From Segetibacter aerophilus (GTDB taxonomy: Bacteria; Bacteroidota; Bacteroidia; Chitinophagales; Chitinophagaceae): 64,000 nucleotides of DNA. The position numbers and the translations under genes were made by a program. The notes under the pieces were generated by a model. That model ran no database searches. It was not told the DNA's origin and was given only the letters and a program-made list of their open reading frames with translations. Position 1 is the stretch's first letter, and every line of letters begins with the position of its first letter. Positions 8,605 through 18,063 of the stretch are shown here, piece by piece. Location: assembly GCF_007991655.1 (NCBI RefSeq), contig NZ_BJYT01000011.1, forward strand, positions 124,001 to 188,000, given 5' to 3'.

Positions 8605-9771
8605 TTACCCAACAACAGGATGTCGTTCAAAAGGTCTGGATCTATCAAATATGTAACGATAGGTGATCATTCGGCGGCTTTGCGTTCCACCTAAGGCTTT
8701 GTAAATACCGATCATTCTTGGGTTCCAATCGCCCGCCCAACCCATCTCAATTAGATCGTATTTGCCCTCTTTTCTTATTACCAAAGTACCCGAATAAATC
8801 ATAAACGCATCTATCCCTAACCCTTGAAATTTTGGAACTATTCCAAAGGCAACACCATTAATCTTGCGGCTCGGTTTGGTTTTTTGCAACAGCAGCAAAC
8901 GAAGTTTTTGCCACCAGCCAAACTTGCCTTTAAAATATTTAAAGTACTGGTTAAGATCTGGAATATTGACCCACATACCAATTGGATCTTCTTTATAATA
9001 AGCGAACCAAACAAGCGACTCATCCATGATCGGTTTCATCTTATTGAACAACTTCAGCGCCGCTTGGGTACTAATCTCTTTGCCTTCATTGTGCTGTGCC
9101 CAAGCAAGGTTGTAGATCGTAGAAAAGTCTTTAGCAAATTTCGGAAGGTTACTTTTATCGACATGACGCGCAGAATAATCTGGTTTAGAAGCAAACTTCG
9201 CGTGCCTTTCGCGATACTTATCGCTCAGGGTACCATAGGCGGCTAAAGTATAATAATACTGGTTGTAATAATTTTGGAAGCCGTAACCTTCAAACAACTT
9301 TTCATAATAGCGCGGATTGAAAGAAATGCCGTACAGCGGTTCTTCATCAAAACCTTCGACCATGAGGCCCCACCATTTATCACGTTCGCCAAAATTTACG
9401 GGACCGTCCATTGCTTCCACATCATTTTCCCGTAACCATTCTTTAGCTGTATCAAACAAAAGATTTGCGGCGGACTGGTCATCAATGCAATCAAAAAAAC
9501 CGCACGATCCAACCGGGTAAGTATCTCCTTTATTAATGTATTTGCTGCTAACAAATGCTGCTATCCTGCCCAGCAGACTTCCCTGGTTATCTTTTAAAAT
9601 CCACCTTTTTGCAGTACCGTTTTTAAAAGCCTTATTTTTTTGCGGGTCGAAAACATCCCTTACTTCGTTATCAAGTGGCTGAATATATTTTGGGTTATGC
9701 CTGTTCATCAAGACATTTATTTCGAGAAATTCTTTTTCCGTTCTTTTGTCCGTCACCTCTGTTATTTGCAT
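8605..9771 (-). CDS. GNAT-like acyltransferase of unknown substrate (YghO-like)
   Basis: 388 residues. The N-terminal part has FLEINVLMNRHNPKYIQPLD and the AMDGPVNFGERDKWWGLMVE block; the C-terminal third (FGIVPKFQGLGIDAFMIYSG) resembles the acetyl-CoA-binding loop of GNAT proteins, with QGLG in place of the canonical QGxG. Homologues are annotated as hypothetical or YghO-like; no substrate is known. It is a single transcription unit, with ATG at 9769-9771 and a divergent membrane gene pair starting 147 bases away. Confidence 0.65.
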   Translation of the reverse strand: MQITEVTDKRTEKEFLEINVLMNRHNPKYIQPLDNEVRDVFDPQKNKAFKNGTAKRWILKDNQGSLLGRIAAFVSSKYINKGDTYPVGSCGFFDCIDDQSAANLLFDTAKEWLRENDVEAMDGPVNFGERDKWWGLMVEGFDEEPLYGISFNPRYYEKLFEGYGFQNYYNQYYYTLAAYGTLSDKYRERHAKFASKPDYSARHVDKSNLPKFAKDFSTIYNLAWAQHNEGKEISTQAALKLFNKMKPIMDESLVWFAYYKEDPIGMWVNIPDLNQYFKYFKGKFGWWQKLRLLLLQKTKPSRKINGVAFGIVPKFQGLGIDAFMIYSGTLVIRKEGKYDLIEMGWAGDWNPRMIGIYKALGGTQSRRMITYRYIFDRSRPFERHPVVG

Positions 9772-9918
9772 GTACTCGACCTTTTGTAGTAATAAATTTT
9801 GAAGGAAAACAGCATAAAAATAAATGAAAGAATGCTACGAAAACATACTGTAACAGGTTGATTAAGAGTAAACATCTGGTTTAATTATTGCTAACGATAT
9901 TGAATAATAAAACGACCA

Positions 9919-10284
9919 ATGGAAAAAAACGGATTTTTTGTTGAGGTAAAAGATATGGTTGAAGAGTATGTGGATGACCGCATGTTGTTGCTAAAACTGC
10001 AGGCGACGGAAAAGGCTGCAAAAGCTTCGGCAACACTTTTTCTTGGCGTAGTAATCACCTTTATAAGCCTGATTCTGTTTATGATCATAAGTTTTATAGC
10101 AGGTTACTATTTATCCCAGGCAGTAGACAGCTATCCCGGGGGGTTTGCCATACTTGCCGGCATATATGTACTACTGATTTTCGTGCTGGTATTCGTTCAT
10201 AAGAAATACACGGGCAAATTAATTATTGACTCTATCATAAAATTTTCTTTCGATAAAAAAGAAACCTGGTCTAATGAAGTATAA
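9919..10284 (+). CDS. Phage-holin-family / YqjE-like membrane protein
   Basis: 121 residues with two transmembrane segments (about 40-62 and 72-95) after a charged amphipathic N-terminus. This is the layout of the Phage_holin_3_6 / YqjE family, which despite its name is an ordinary chromosomal membrane protein in many bacteria and often sits next to small stress-related proteins. No phage genes are nearby. Its last 11 bases overlap the next gene, so the two are translationally coupled. Confidence 0.75.
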   Translation: MEKNGFFVEVKDMVEEYVDDRMLLLKLQATEKAAKASATLFLGVVITFISLILFMIISFIAGYYLSQAVDSYPGGFAILAGIYVLLIFVLVFVHKKYTGKLIIDSIIKFSFDKKETWSNEV

Positions 10285-10612
10285 TTTATCTCACGTAAAT
10301 TCTTTGAAAGCATTACAAAAAGAACAGCAAGTGGTAATGCAAAGAATAGTAGAAGAAGAACACGAATTACGGATGAAGATGTATGAACTACCGGGTGAAC
10401 TTGCTGCTGCCGGGGTCAATACATTTATACCGAAAATTTTACGGGGAAAGATTACCGATGCTGCTCTAAACGGCGGGAAGAAATTAATCAACGGTTTTTT
10501 TGCCCCTCCCGGAAACCAGGGAAACCTGCTTACTTACGGCGCTAAGCGACCGTCTGCTGTTCTCTCTATTTTGAAAAAAGGGTTTAATTTGTTTAAAGCT
10601 ATCAAGAAGTAA
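10274..10612 (+). CDS. Hypothetical protein paired with the YqjE-like gene
   Basis: 112 residues, basic, with an N-terminal coiled-coil-like helix (about residues 8-40: ALQKEQQVVMQRIVEEEHEL) and a glycine/alanine-rich middle. There is no clear signal peptide or strong membrane span. It starts inside the end of the YqjE-like gene and most likely acts with it at the membrane. I do not recognise a family. Confidence 0.6.
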   Translation: MKYNLSHVNSLKALQKEQQVVMQRIVEEEHELRMKMYELPGELAAAGVNTFIPKILRGKITDAALNGGKKLINGFFAPPGNQGNLLTYGAKRPSAVLSILKKGFNLFKAIKK

Positions 10613-10682
10613 AAGAGTACCAAGCTGTTAAAAAACTGCACGAATAAAACCGACGAAACGTAATACAGTATCTTCGCCACCT

Positions 10683-11426
10683 ATGGCGAAATATGCACAC
10701 GACACCATTGTTCCCTTTAAGGAAAGCGACCAAAGCAAAAAACAACAGGTCGCAGCCATGTTTGATAAAATTGCTTTCCGCTACGATTTTTTAAATCGCT
10801 TTTTATCTGCCGGAATAGATGTTAGCTGGCGAAAAAAAGCCATCAGGCAACTACAGCCACTACACCCACAAATTATACTCGATGTTGCTACCGGCACGGG
10901 AGACGTAGCAATTCTTACCGAGAAAATATTGCAGCCAACAAAAATTACCGGGATAGATATCTCGGAAGGAATGCTGGAAATAGGGCGACAAAAAATCGAA
11001 AAGCTTGGACTGAAAAATAAGATAGAACTACTAAAAGGTGATAGCGAAACAATTGCTTTTCCCGACAATAGTTTTGATGCCATTACTGTAGCCTTTGGTG
11101 TAAGAAATTACCAGAACCTCGAGAAGGGTTTAAGCGAAATGTTGCGGGTACTTAGACCAGGTGGCAGACTCGTTGTGCTCGAATTTTCAAGACCCAAACA
11201 GTTTTTGTTTAAAGGTGTGTACAACTTATACATGAATACAATTGCCCCAGGTTTTGGAAAACTGATTGCAAAAAACAAAGACGCGTATCAGTATTTAAAT
11301 GACTCGGTTCAAAGGTTTCCCGAGGGTGAGCAGTTCATTGACATTTTAAAAGGAGTAGGCTATACCTCCACCTATTCTAAGATACTTACACTTGGTATTT
11401 GCACCATTTACTGTGGCAGTAAATAG
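10683..11426 (+). CDS. ubiE: Demethylmenaquinone methyltransferase (UbiE/MenG)
   Basis: 247 residues, full length. SAM-binding motif LDVATGTGDVAIL (from residue 60), the ubiE/COQ5 signature VRNYQNLEKGLSEMLRVLRP, and the late block RFPEGEQFIDILKGVGY identify it. It C-methylates demethylmenaquinol, the last step of menaquinone synthesis; Bacteroidota use menaquinone. The porT-like gene follows on the same strand, a pairing seen in other Bacteroidota. Confidence 0.95.
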   Translation: MAKYAHDTIVPFKESDQSKKQQVAAMFDKIAFRYDFLNRFLSAGIDVSWRKKAIRQLQPLHPQIILDVATGTGDVAILTEKILQPTKITGIDISEGMLEIGRQKIEKLGLKNKIELLKGDSETIAFPDNSFDAITVAFGVRNYQNLEKGLSEMLRVLRPGGRLVVLEFSRPKQFLFKGVYNLYMNTIAPGFGKLIAKNKDAYQYLNDSVQRFPEGEQFIDILKGVGYTSTYSKILTLGICTIYCGSK

Positions 11427-11620
11427 TATGAACCTTTTCGACATAGGCCTGGCAACATCGCAACAATTATTGTCGTCTTTATTCGTTTTACTATTAACAC
11501 TTCTTTAAACGGGCAATTAGGAAGCTTCAAAAAACCCAAGTAAATTGCCCTAAAAATTAAAAGAAAAATATAAGCAGAAAATCTACCTAACAGATGATTG
11601 ACAGAATAACAAAAAAGTAA

Positions 11621-12370
11621 ATGTTAGATTTAAAGGGGATTTTCAATTGTATATATTTTTCAGGCAAGACAATCCTACTGGTTGTTTTTATCAGCTTTAT
11701 TTCTTCCGGTGTATTTAGCCAGGAGAGAGAAGAAAACAGGCCCAATCACGATGACTGGCCTTATTACTTCGGCCTCTCTATCAGTTATAATTCTTCGACA
11801 CTCCATCCTTCAAAACACCCGACATTTCTTCAAAACGACAGCGTTCTATCGGTTGAGCCCGGTAGCAGTGGCGGCATTGCTTTAGGTTTGGTTGGAACAT
11901 TTCGCTTATCCTCCCGGTTTTCATTTAGGGCAAACCCGCAGTTAATTATTGGAGGAGCTAAGTACTTTACTTACGGTTTAAAATATCCATTGTACGACGA
12001 GAAAGCCATAGAGAAGAAGACCCTTCCATCAACAATTGTTAGTTTTCCCTTCCAGGTAAAATTTAATAGCGATCGTATTGGCAATTTTCGAACGTATCTG
12101 TTGGGAGGTGTAAAATATGACATGGATCTTTCTAGTAATTCCCAGGCGAGAAACGCTGAAGACCTGGTAAAACTGAATAAGAACGACTTTGGTATAGAAG
12201 CCGGGGTTGGCTTCAATTTCTTTTTCAAATACGTAACTTTTTCCCCTGAGTTAAAGATCAGCAATGGTTTGTCTAACATTCATAGCCGCGATCCTAATTT
12301 AAAATTCAGTAGCGTGCTCGATAAGCTACAATCGCGTATGCTGGTTTTTTCAATTATTCTCGAAGATTAG
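11621..12370 (+). CDS. porT: PorT-like outer-membrane protein, type IX secretion
   Basis: 249 residues. A signal peptide ends near residue 33 (ISFISSGVFSQ), and the mature part is a beta-barrel with YYFGLSISYNSSTL near the start. That motif, the size and the position directly after ubiE fit PorT (SprT), an outer-membrane protein required for the type IX secretion system of Bacteroidota. No other T9SS core genes are in the window, so the name rests on family pattern and synteny. A general outer-membrane porin-like protein is the alternative. Confidence 0.75.
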   Translation: MLDLKGIFNCIYFSGKTILLVVFISFISSGVFSQEREENRPNHDDWPYYFGLSISYNSSTLHPSKHPTFLQNDSVLSVEPGSSGGIALGLVGTFRLSSRFSFRANPQLIIGGAKYFTYGLKYPLYDEKAIEKKTLPSTIVSFPFQVKFNSDRIGNFRTYLLGGVKYDMDLSSNSQARNAEDLVKLNKNDFGIEAGVGFNFFFKYVTFSPELKISNGLSNIHSRDPNLKFSSVLDKLQSRMLVFSIILED

Positions 12371-12415
12371 TAGATTCTTGTATTGTTACCAGGCCGCAGA
12401 ATTTCTTATCGTCTC

Positions 12416-12441
12416 AGGTTGCGTCGCACTATTGTACATTT
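12416..12441 (+). repeat. Intergenic short repeat, copy 4
   Basis: GGTTGCGTCGCACTATTGTACA, that is the core minus the first base match plus the TTGTAC box. Lies between the convergent porT-like and Wzi-like genes. Confidence 0.75.
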
Positions 12442-12554
12442 TATCTTCTTTAAGCAAAGGCTTTAAAAAAGCTTTAAAGTATCTATCCACTTCGGGTTCC
12501 CCACTTAAGGAATATTAAGTGTCCACCCCAATTTCCTGCTAGCCAATAAATAAA

Positions 12555-12589
12555 AATCCGGCAATCAGAATAAGATCTGAAGCCGGATT
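12555..12589 (-). terminator. Terminator after the Wzi-like gene
   Basis: AATCCGGC at 12555-12562 pairs with GCCGGATT at 12582-12589, with an inner CAGA/TCTG stem. The T-run is on the minus strand side, 25 bases after the stop codon of the gene ending at 12615. Confidence 0.8.
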
Positions 12590-12614
12590 GGTATAATTTA
12601 AAACCTATTATTTT

Positions 12615-14300
12615 CTAAAAATCAAAATTCCTTCTGGCCATATTCCACCTTACTCCAAATGAAAATATGGTAGCAGAAGTATTGCCTCCTACAGCTCTGT
12701 TGTAAGTTCTACGTTGCAGGTTAGCGTCAACAAACAAGTTTTCCTTTAATTCATACGAGGCGAGAAGATTTATATTCATAGACTTCACCTTATTACCATC
12801 ACCAACAAAATATCCGAAATCTCTTGTCCTTGTATTATAGCCAGCATTGATGTTACTGCCGAAATTAATGCCGGCAGAGTCTAACCCCTGGTAATAATAA
12901 ATTGCTTTAGCCTGTAGGTATAACTTATTTAAAGGCTGATATTTTAAAATGCCAATATACTCCTGGAAGTTAGCACCCAGTGGATGGGCCAAAGGTTGAT
13001 TGTAATGTGTATAATTGCCAATACTATCATTATGAGTATAGGTAAATGGTCTTACCCTGTTTGACTCTACTTGCAAGTCTAAATTCTTAACTCCAAATGC
13101 ATCAGGGTACTTAACGCCCAATTGATATCCATATTTGTTAGCCCAAAAACCATTGTTTTTTACTACTTGCTTTAAGACAAACTCATCCAAAACAAATTGT
13201 CCATAAACTTGTAGCTTCTTCTTGATGTTTGCTTTTGCGGTGAGTCCAAGTTTTGCCTTGTCGCCACTTCCGATATCAGATTCTGCCGGACGGAGAAACA
13301 TGACCGGCACGATGTACTGAAAGTCAAAATGATCTTGTCTTCCAAAAACAACAGCGTCGAACACGCCTACATTTAACCATTTTGTCGCATTGAAGGTTAA
13401 GTAGTTCATCCTAAAATACTTCCTCGGAAGCACGTAGTCACCGCTTGCCCTTCGATAATTTGGAATCAACTCCATGAACAAATTCTCGTAATTGAATTTC
13501 CAAATCCGGGTATTGAATTTTAAGAATAAAGCATTTCCCGAGAAATCGCTTAGTAGTAAGCTGCGGTGTCCATCTCCTATAAAGTTTTTATCGTAGCCCA
13601 ATTGTATATCGATATACTTGGTAGCATTAATACTTACAGAACCCCTGTTATCAAAATAATCATAACCACCCGCAGCTTTAAAATTCTTATAATACCTGGC
13701 ACCAGGAACGGCGGTGTTTCTGCGTATCCAATCCTGCACATACAGCGGGTCTCTTTCCTGGTTGTCTGTGATGTATAAATCAAAAGCGACTTTTTTACTG
13801 ATCATACCACGAATACTCGCACCCCTGCTATTGTAAAAAAGGTTTTGAGAATTTCCCTTTTCGACCATCTGCTGATACTGTATAACCGGATTGAAGGCGA
13901 GGAAAAAGTCAGGCGTATTGATCTCAAAAAAATTGCCTTTTGTTTTATAGAAACTTTTAAGAAAGGGTTTTTTACTGTTGTAACTCTCCCTCGGTTTTGA
14001 CCATTCACTGTTATTCATCAAAAAACGTTGCATGTTGTATTGATCAATCTCAGTAAGGCTTTTTGTTGAGGGATCTCCCGCAGCAACTAAGCTGTCGATG
14101 TTCTCAACCTCGTGGGTTGTGAGGCGGCGGTTAAACGGTTTTACGGTCGAATGCATCAGGTTTACATTTCCTGTTTTTATTTCGAGGCGATCCAACATTT
14201 GGTAATCTTTTGTTCCAAGAGGGATGTAAGAACTTTGCGAAGAGGCTATGAGAGGACTCAAGAAAAAAACAAGTATGCGAACGGATTTAATAATTTGCAT
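12615..14300 (-). CDS. Wzi/RemB-like outer-membrane beta-barrel (capsule assembly Wzi family)
   Basis: 561 residues with a signal peptide (about 1-22) and a large barrel-like body. The DYFDNRGSVSINATKYIDIQLGYDKNFIGDGHRSLLLSDF region (only short stretches cited), with GDGHRSLLLSD near residue 242, matches the Caps_assemb_Wzi family of Bacteroidota, which includes the gliding-associated RemB of Flavobacterium. In Escherichia coli Wzi is a lectin that anchors capsule; the ligand here is unknown. It starts only 29 bases from the divergent dihydroorotase gene, and a terminator follows it. Confidence 0.75.
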   Translation of the reverse strand: MQIIKSVRILVFFLSPLIASSQSSYIPLGTKDYQMLDRLEIKTGNVNLMHSTVKPFNRRLTTHEVENIDSLVAAGDPSTKSLTEIDQYNMQRFLMNNSEWSKPRESYNSKKPFLKSFYKTKGNFFEINTPDFFLAFNPVIQYQQMVEKGNSQNLFYNSRGASIRGMISKKVAFDLYITDNQERDPLYVQDWIRRNTAVPGARYYKNFKAAGGYDYFDNRGSVSINATKYIDIQLGYDKNFIGDGHRSLLLSDFSGNALFLKFNTRIWKFNYENLFMELIPNYRRASGDYVLPRKYFRMNYLTFNATKWLNVGVFDAVVFGRQDHFDFQYIVPVMFLRPAESDIGSGDKAKLGLTAKANIKKKLQVYGQFVLDEFVLKQVVKNNGFWANKYGYQLGVKYPDAFGVKNLDLQVESNRVRPFTYTHNDSIGNYTHYNQPLAHPLGANFQEYIGILKYQPLNKLYLQAKAIYYYQGLDSAGINFGSNINAGYNTRTRDFGYFVGDGNKVKSMNINLLASYELKENLFVDANLQRRTYNRAVGGNTSATIFSFGVRWNMARRNFDF

Positions 14301-14329
14301 GAAAACGGGTTTTGGATAAAATATCTACT

Positions 14330-15667
14330 ATGGATTATTTAATAAAGGATATACAGATTGTGAACGAAGGTAAAACTTTGGTCGGTGATGTTTTTATTAA
14401 AGATAGGGTGATACATAAAATCGATCGCAACATATCAGTTAAGGAAAACGTTACCGAGATAAACGGAAATGGTAAGCATTTATTGCCCGGAGCAATAGAT
14501 GACCAGGTTCACTTTAGAGAGCCGGGTTTAACCCATAAAGCAACGATATATTCGGAGTCAAAAGCAGCGGTGGCGGGGGGTGTAACAAGTTTTATGGAAA
14601 TGCCGAACACCGTTCCACCGGTTTTTACACATGAGCTGCTTGAGCAGAAATACAGTATTGCGGCTACGTCATCACTTGCCAACTACTCCTTCTACATGGG
14701 TACAGGTAACGATAATTTAGAGGAGGTTTTACAAACAAACAATAAAAAGAAAGATGTCTGCGGAGTGAAGGTGTTCATGGGTTCTTCAACCGGCAACTTG
14801 TTAGTTGATAATCCTTTGGTACTTGAGAAAATTTTTGGAGGAGTTGAACTGTTAATTGCAACACACTGTGAAGATGAGGCTACGATCAAAAGAAATCTTC
14901 AAAAAATTAAACAGCAGAAAGAAACACTTGAACCTGCGGATCACCCGCTTATAAGAGACGAAGAGGCCTGCTTTGAGTCTTCCTTTCGAGCTGTTCAGCT
15001 GGCCAAAAAGTTTGATACCCGCCTACACATTCTTCATATTAGCACAGAAAGAGAATTGCAGCTATTTAGCAATATGCTGCCATTAAAAGAAAAAAGAATT
15101 ACAGCTGAAGTGTGTGTACATCACCTGCATTTTACAAGTAATGACTACAAAAATCTAGGGAACCTGATAAAGTGCAATCCTGCTATAAAAGCGGAACATA
15201 ACAAGCAAGCCTTATGGCAAGCGTTGCTTGATAACAAGCTGGATGTAATAGCCACAGATCATGCCCCTCACACTTGGGACGAAAAAAATGAACCTTACGA
15301 AAAGGCGCACGCTGGTCTTCCCCTTGTGCAACATTCGTTACTGCTAATGTTGAAATATGTGCAAGAAGGAAAAATTACGTTGGAAAAAGTAGTTGAGAAA
15401 ATGAGCCATGCAGTGGCTGACTGTTACCAGGTAGAAAACAGGGGTTATATCAGAGAAGGTTACTTCGCAGATCTTGTAATGGTTGATATGGACACAGTTT
15501 CAGAAGTCAACAAAGAAAATATCTTGTACAAATGTGGCTGGAGTCCCTTGGAGGGAACCGCCTTTCCAGCTACTATTACTCACACTTTCATAAATGGGAA
15601 CTTAGTTTGTGGAAAGGGAGTATGGAATGAGTCTATCAAAGGAATGAGAATGAAATTTGATAGATAA
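14330..15667 (+). CDS. pyrC: Dihydroorotase (amidohydrolase family)
   Basis: 445 residues from the ATG at 14330; an in-frame TTG 18 bases upstream would add six residues and is less likely. Metal ligands are visible: DQVHFREPG near residue 56-63 (the usual DxHxxFR), the SSTGNLLV loop, THCEDEA, HILHIS and TDHAPHT. The ring-closing step of pyrimidine synthesis is the expected role, and the layout matches class I dihydroorotases of Bacteroidota; an allantoinase-type function is less likely because no purine-catabolic genes are nearby. A MutS-like gene follows 62 bases downstream on the same strand. Confidence 0.9.
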   Translation: MDYLIKDIQIVNEGKTLVGDVFIKDRVIHKIDRNISVKENVTEINGNGKHLLPGAIDDQVHFREPGLTHKATIYSESKAAVAGGVTSFMEMPNTVPPVFTHELLEQKYSIAATSSLANYSFYMGTGNDNLEEVLQTNNKKKDVCGVKVFMGSSTGNLLVDNPLVLEKIFGGVELLIATHCEDEATIKRNLQKIKQQKETLEPADHPLIRDEEACFESSFRAVQLAKKFDTRLHILHISTERELQLFSNMLPLKEKRITAEVCVHHLHFTSNDYKNLGNLIKCNPAIKAEHNKQALWQALLDNKLDVIATDHAPHTWDEKNEPYEKAHAGLPLVQHSLLLMLKYVQEGKITLEKVVEKMSHAVADCYQVENRGYIREGYFADLVMVDMDTVSEVNKENILYKCGWSPLEGTAFPATITHTFINGNLVCGKGVWNESIKGMRMKFDR

Positions 15668-15729
15668 TTACGTTCAACAGGCGACCATTAACAAAATAGG
15701 CAGCAACAAGAGCGGAAACTTTGAAACAC

Positions 15730-17046
15730 ATGCAAGCAGACAAGACGACTATTCACGATTTAGCCATTTTCCATAACGAAGAAGAACAATCTGTTTTTCA
15801 CTATTTAGACTTAACAACTACTATCGGTGGAAGAGAATGGTTTAGACACTTCCTTGCAAACCCGTACTCAGATCTTGAAAAAATTCAGGAAACACAACAA
15901 ACGCTCAAACTGATTATTGATCATGAAGACAAGTGGCCCTCCATGATATCCAATGGTACAGTGATGGTCGTTCAGAAATATTATGACTCCCAAATAGAGC
16001 AAGTACCAAAAGAAACTAATCCTGTCAATAGTATTTATTACAGAATTGTTAGAGCGCAAGACTATGCTTTAATAAAATTCTCGGTTACTCATTTTATTAA
16101 CTTTCTTACCGGTTGTAAGCAACTTATAGAATGTTTCGATATCCCAAATACGCCGAAGCTGTTGCAGAAGATAATAGAAAGGATAAAGATTTTAACGAAT
16201 AATGCGGTGGTTAAAGAGATGATGGAATGGAATATTCAACAAAAACTTTCCACTGCTGATAATCTTAATTTCGGTCATTTTTTACTTTACCGATTTAAAC
16301 AGAATGCTTTCGATCTGATAGAGATCTACAGTCAGCTGGACGCATACCGAAGCATGGCCCTGGCGAGCAAAAAATTCGAGTTTCATTTTCCTGAGATTAA
16401 GGTGATGAACTCGCCCTTTATTGAGGCGAAAAATTTATACCACCCGTTGGTTCGTACCCCTGTAGCTTATGACGTTCAACTTAACCAGCAGGGAAACTTT
16501 CTGTTTTTAACAGGTGCTAATATGGCTGGCAAAAGCACCTTTATAAAAGCAGTGGGCGTATCTGTTTATTTAGCTCATGTGGGTATGGGAGTGCCTGCCG
16601 AAAAACTTGAGCTGAGTCTTTTTGATGGTTTATTGAGTAACATCCAAGTAGAAGACAACATTTCACGCGGGGAAAGCTACTTTTTCAATGAGGTACAAAG
16701 AATTAAAAAAACCATTGTCAAAATCAATGATGGTCGTAACTGGCTGATTTTAATTGACGAGCTTTTTAAAGGTACAAACGTTCAGGATGCAATGAAATGC
16801 AGTACAGCAGTTATCGAAGGTTTGAGAAAAATGAAAAATACGCTGTTTGTCCTCTCTACTCACTTATATGAGATCGGCGAAGCCCTCAAGCAATATTCCA
16901 ATATCAAATTTTACTTCTTTGAGACGCGGATAGAGGAAGATCAGCTCATATTTAGTTATCACCTCAAGGAAGGCATCAGCAATGACCGCTTAGGATATCT
17001 TATTTTGAAAAGAGAAGGGGTCGTTAAGATGCTTCATGAGTTATAA
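15730..17046 (+). CDS. MutS-related ATPase without mismatch-recognition domain
   Basis: 438 residues from the ATG at 15730 (an in-frame TTG lies 9 bases upstream). It lacks the MutS N-terminal mismatch-binding and connector domains; what remains is a helical core/clamp (about 40-240) and the ATPase: Walker A TGANMAGKSTFIKA, the SYFFNEVQR segment, Walker B LILIDELFKGT and the STHLYEI switch. Such short MutS relatives occur widely in Bacteroidota; some may act in recombination, but no role is established. True MutS is about 850 residues. Possibly co-transcribed with pyrC. Confidence 0.85.
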   Translation: MQADKTTIHDLAIFHNEEEQSVFHYLDLTTTIGGREWFRHFLANPYSDLEKIQETQQTLKLIIDHEDKWPSMISNGTVMVVQKYYDSQIEQVPKETNPVNSIYYRIVRAQDYALIKFSVTHFINFLTGCKQLIECFDIPNTPKLLQKIIERIKILTNNAVVKEMMEWNIQQKLSTADNLNFGHFLLYRFKQNAFDLIEIYSQLDAYRSMALASKKFEFHFPEIKVMNSPFIEAKNLYHPLVRTPVAYDVQLNQQGNFLFLTGANMAGKSTFIKAVGVSVYLAHVGMGVPAEKLELSLFDGLLSNIQVEDNISRGESYFFNEVQRIKKTIVKINDGRNWLILIDELFKGTNVQDAMKCSTAVIEGLRKMKNTLFVLSTHLYEIGEALKQYSNIKFYFFETRIEEDQLIFSYHLKEGISNDRLGYLILKREGVVKMLHEL

Positions 17047-17069
17047 TCTCTCCCGCGATCATATAAAAC

Positions 17070-17783
17070 TTATTCTACCACAAAGGCAACAAAATAGTAA
17101 TTATTCGCAGCCGCGATGAGTTTTAGTTTGATATAGAAAGACAAAGTAAAGTCAAGGAAAGCTTTAAACTCATGAGTAGGAACAACAAATTCATCAAAAA
17201 AGATAACATCGCCTTTTTTTAAGTAAGGGGCGAGTGAAGTAAGCGCATATAAGGTCGCTGACCAAAGATCAGCATCCAGCATAATAACATTTCTACGACT
17301 ATTATCTAACTCACTTAAAAAGCCTGGTACAGTTTGTTGAAATAGGCCTTTGTAATACTTTCCGCGAAAATCTTTTATCAGCGGCATTTCATTATTATTA
17401 CTGAAAGAGCCCTTTTTAAAAGGACCCCAATCTTCCGGTAACCCGTCAAATGTATCAAAACCATAAAACCGACTGTTGGAATGTTTGTTTTGTGACATGA
17501 ACCAATCAAAAGAATGCCCAGCTGCTACTCCAAATTCGATATAGTTGATAGGTCCGGTCAATTCTTCCTTCTTTACTACCTGCTCATACATGGGGTACCG
17601 TTTGAGGTAGTCCCACTTACTCCAAAAATCGTTGTATTCAGCTTTCTTATTTTCAGCTGCCCATTTCGAAAATCGTGATAAATAAACCAGGTTTAAAAAA
17701 ACGACCTCAAAAGGTTGAAAGATGCGATGGAGTTGAAGTTTTATAAAAAATGACTTTGTAAATCGAATTAAAAACAGCTTCAT
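17070..17783 (-). CDS. TylF/MycF-type SAM-dependent O-methyltransferase
   Basis: 237 residues from the ATG at 17781-17783. The frame stays open further upstream, but that extension overlaps the divergent sigma factor and looks non-coding. Motifs NYIEFGVAAGHSFDWF (SAM loop), FYGFDTFDGLPEDW and VIMLDADLWSATLYAL match the macrocin O-methyltransferase family, including the metal-site aspartates. Family members methylate sugars of antibiotics or surface glycans. No biosynthetic partners surround it. It ends 24 bases from the convergent MutS-like gene. Confidence 0.8.
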   Translation of the reverse strand: MKLFLIRFTKSFFIKLQLHRIFQPFEVVFLNLVYLSRFSKWAAENKKAEYNDFWSKWDYLKRYPMYEQVVKKEELTGPINYIEFGVAAGHSFDWFMSQNKHSNSRFYGFDTFDGLPEDWGPFKKGSFSNNNEMPLIKDFRGKYYKGLFQQTVPGFLSELDNSRRNVIMLDADLWSATLYALTSLAPYLKKGDVIFFDEFVVPTHEFKAFLDFTLSFYIKLKLIAAANNYYFVAFVVE

Positions 17784-18063
17784 GCGGCAAAGAAAATAAA
17801 TTATATAGCAGCGGCTGATAAAAAAAATTTTCGATTTAGCATATCTCGCTCGAAAATTGCTAAAAGCCGAATAAATAAAATGAGGAGTTAACTTTGAAAA
17901 TAATGTTGGTAGTAAGATTCTACTACCGGTCGACTTTATCTTTTGTAATGGCACTGCGTGAATTGAACATTGGTAAAGTCTTACTGAAACAAACGTTGTT
18001 GCAAAGTGGCTCAAAACGATAGATTGGATCGCTCGATTGCTTAATATTTTTAAACGGCTTTTT

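Noticed and set aside
8824-9246. 140-codon open frame on the plus strand
   Set aside because: Antisense of the GNAT-like gene, with composition typical of a shadow frame.
9919-10284. Sign of a prophage from the holin-family name
   Set aside because: The family is mostly chromosomal; no other phage genes are in the window.
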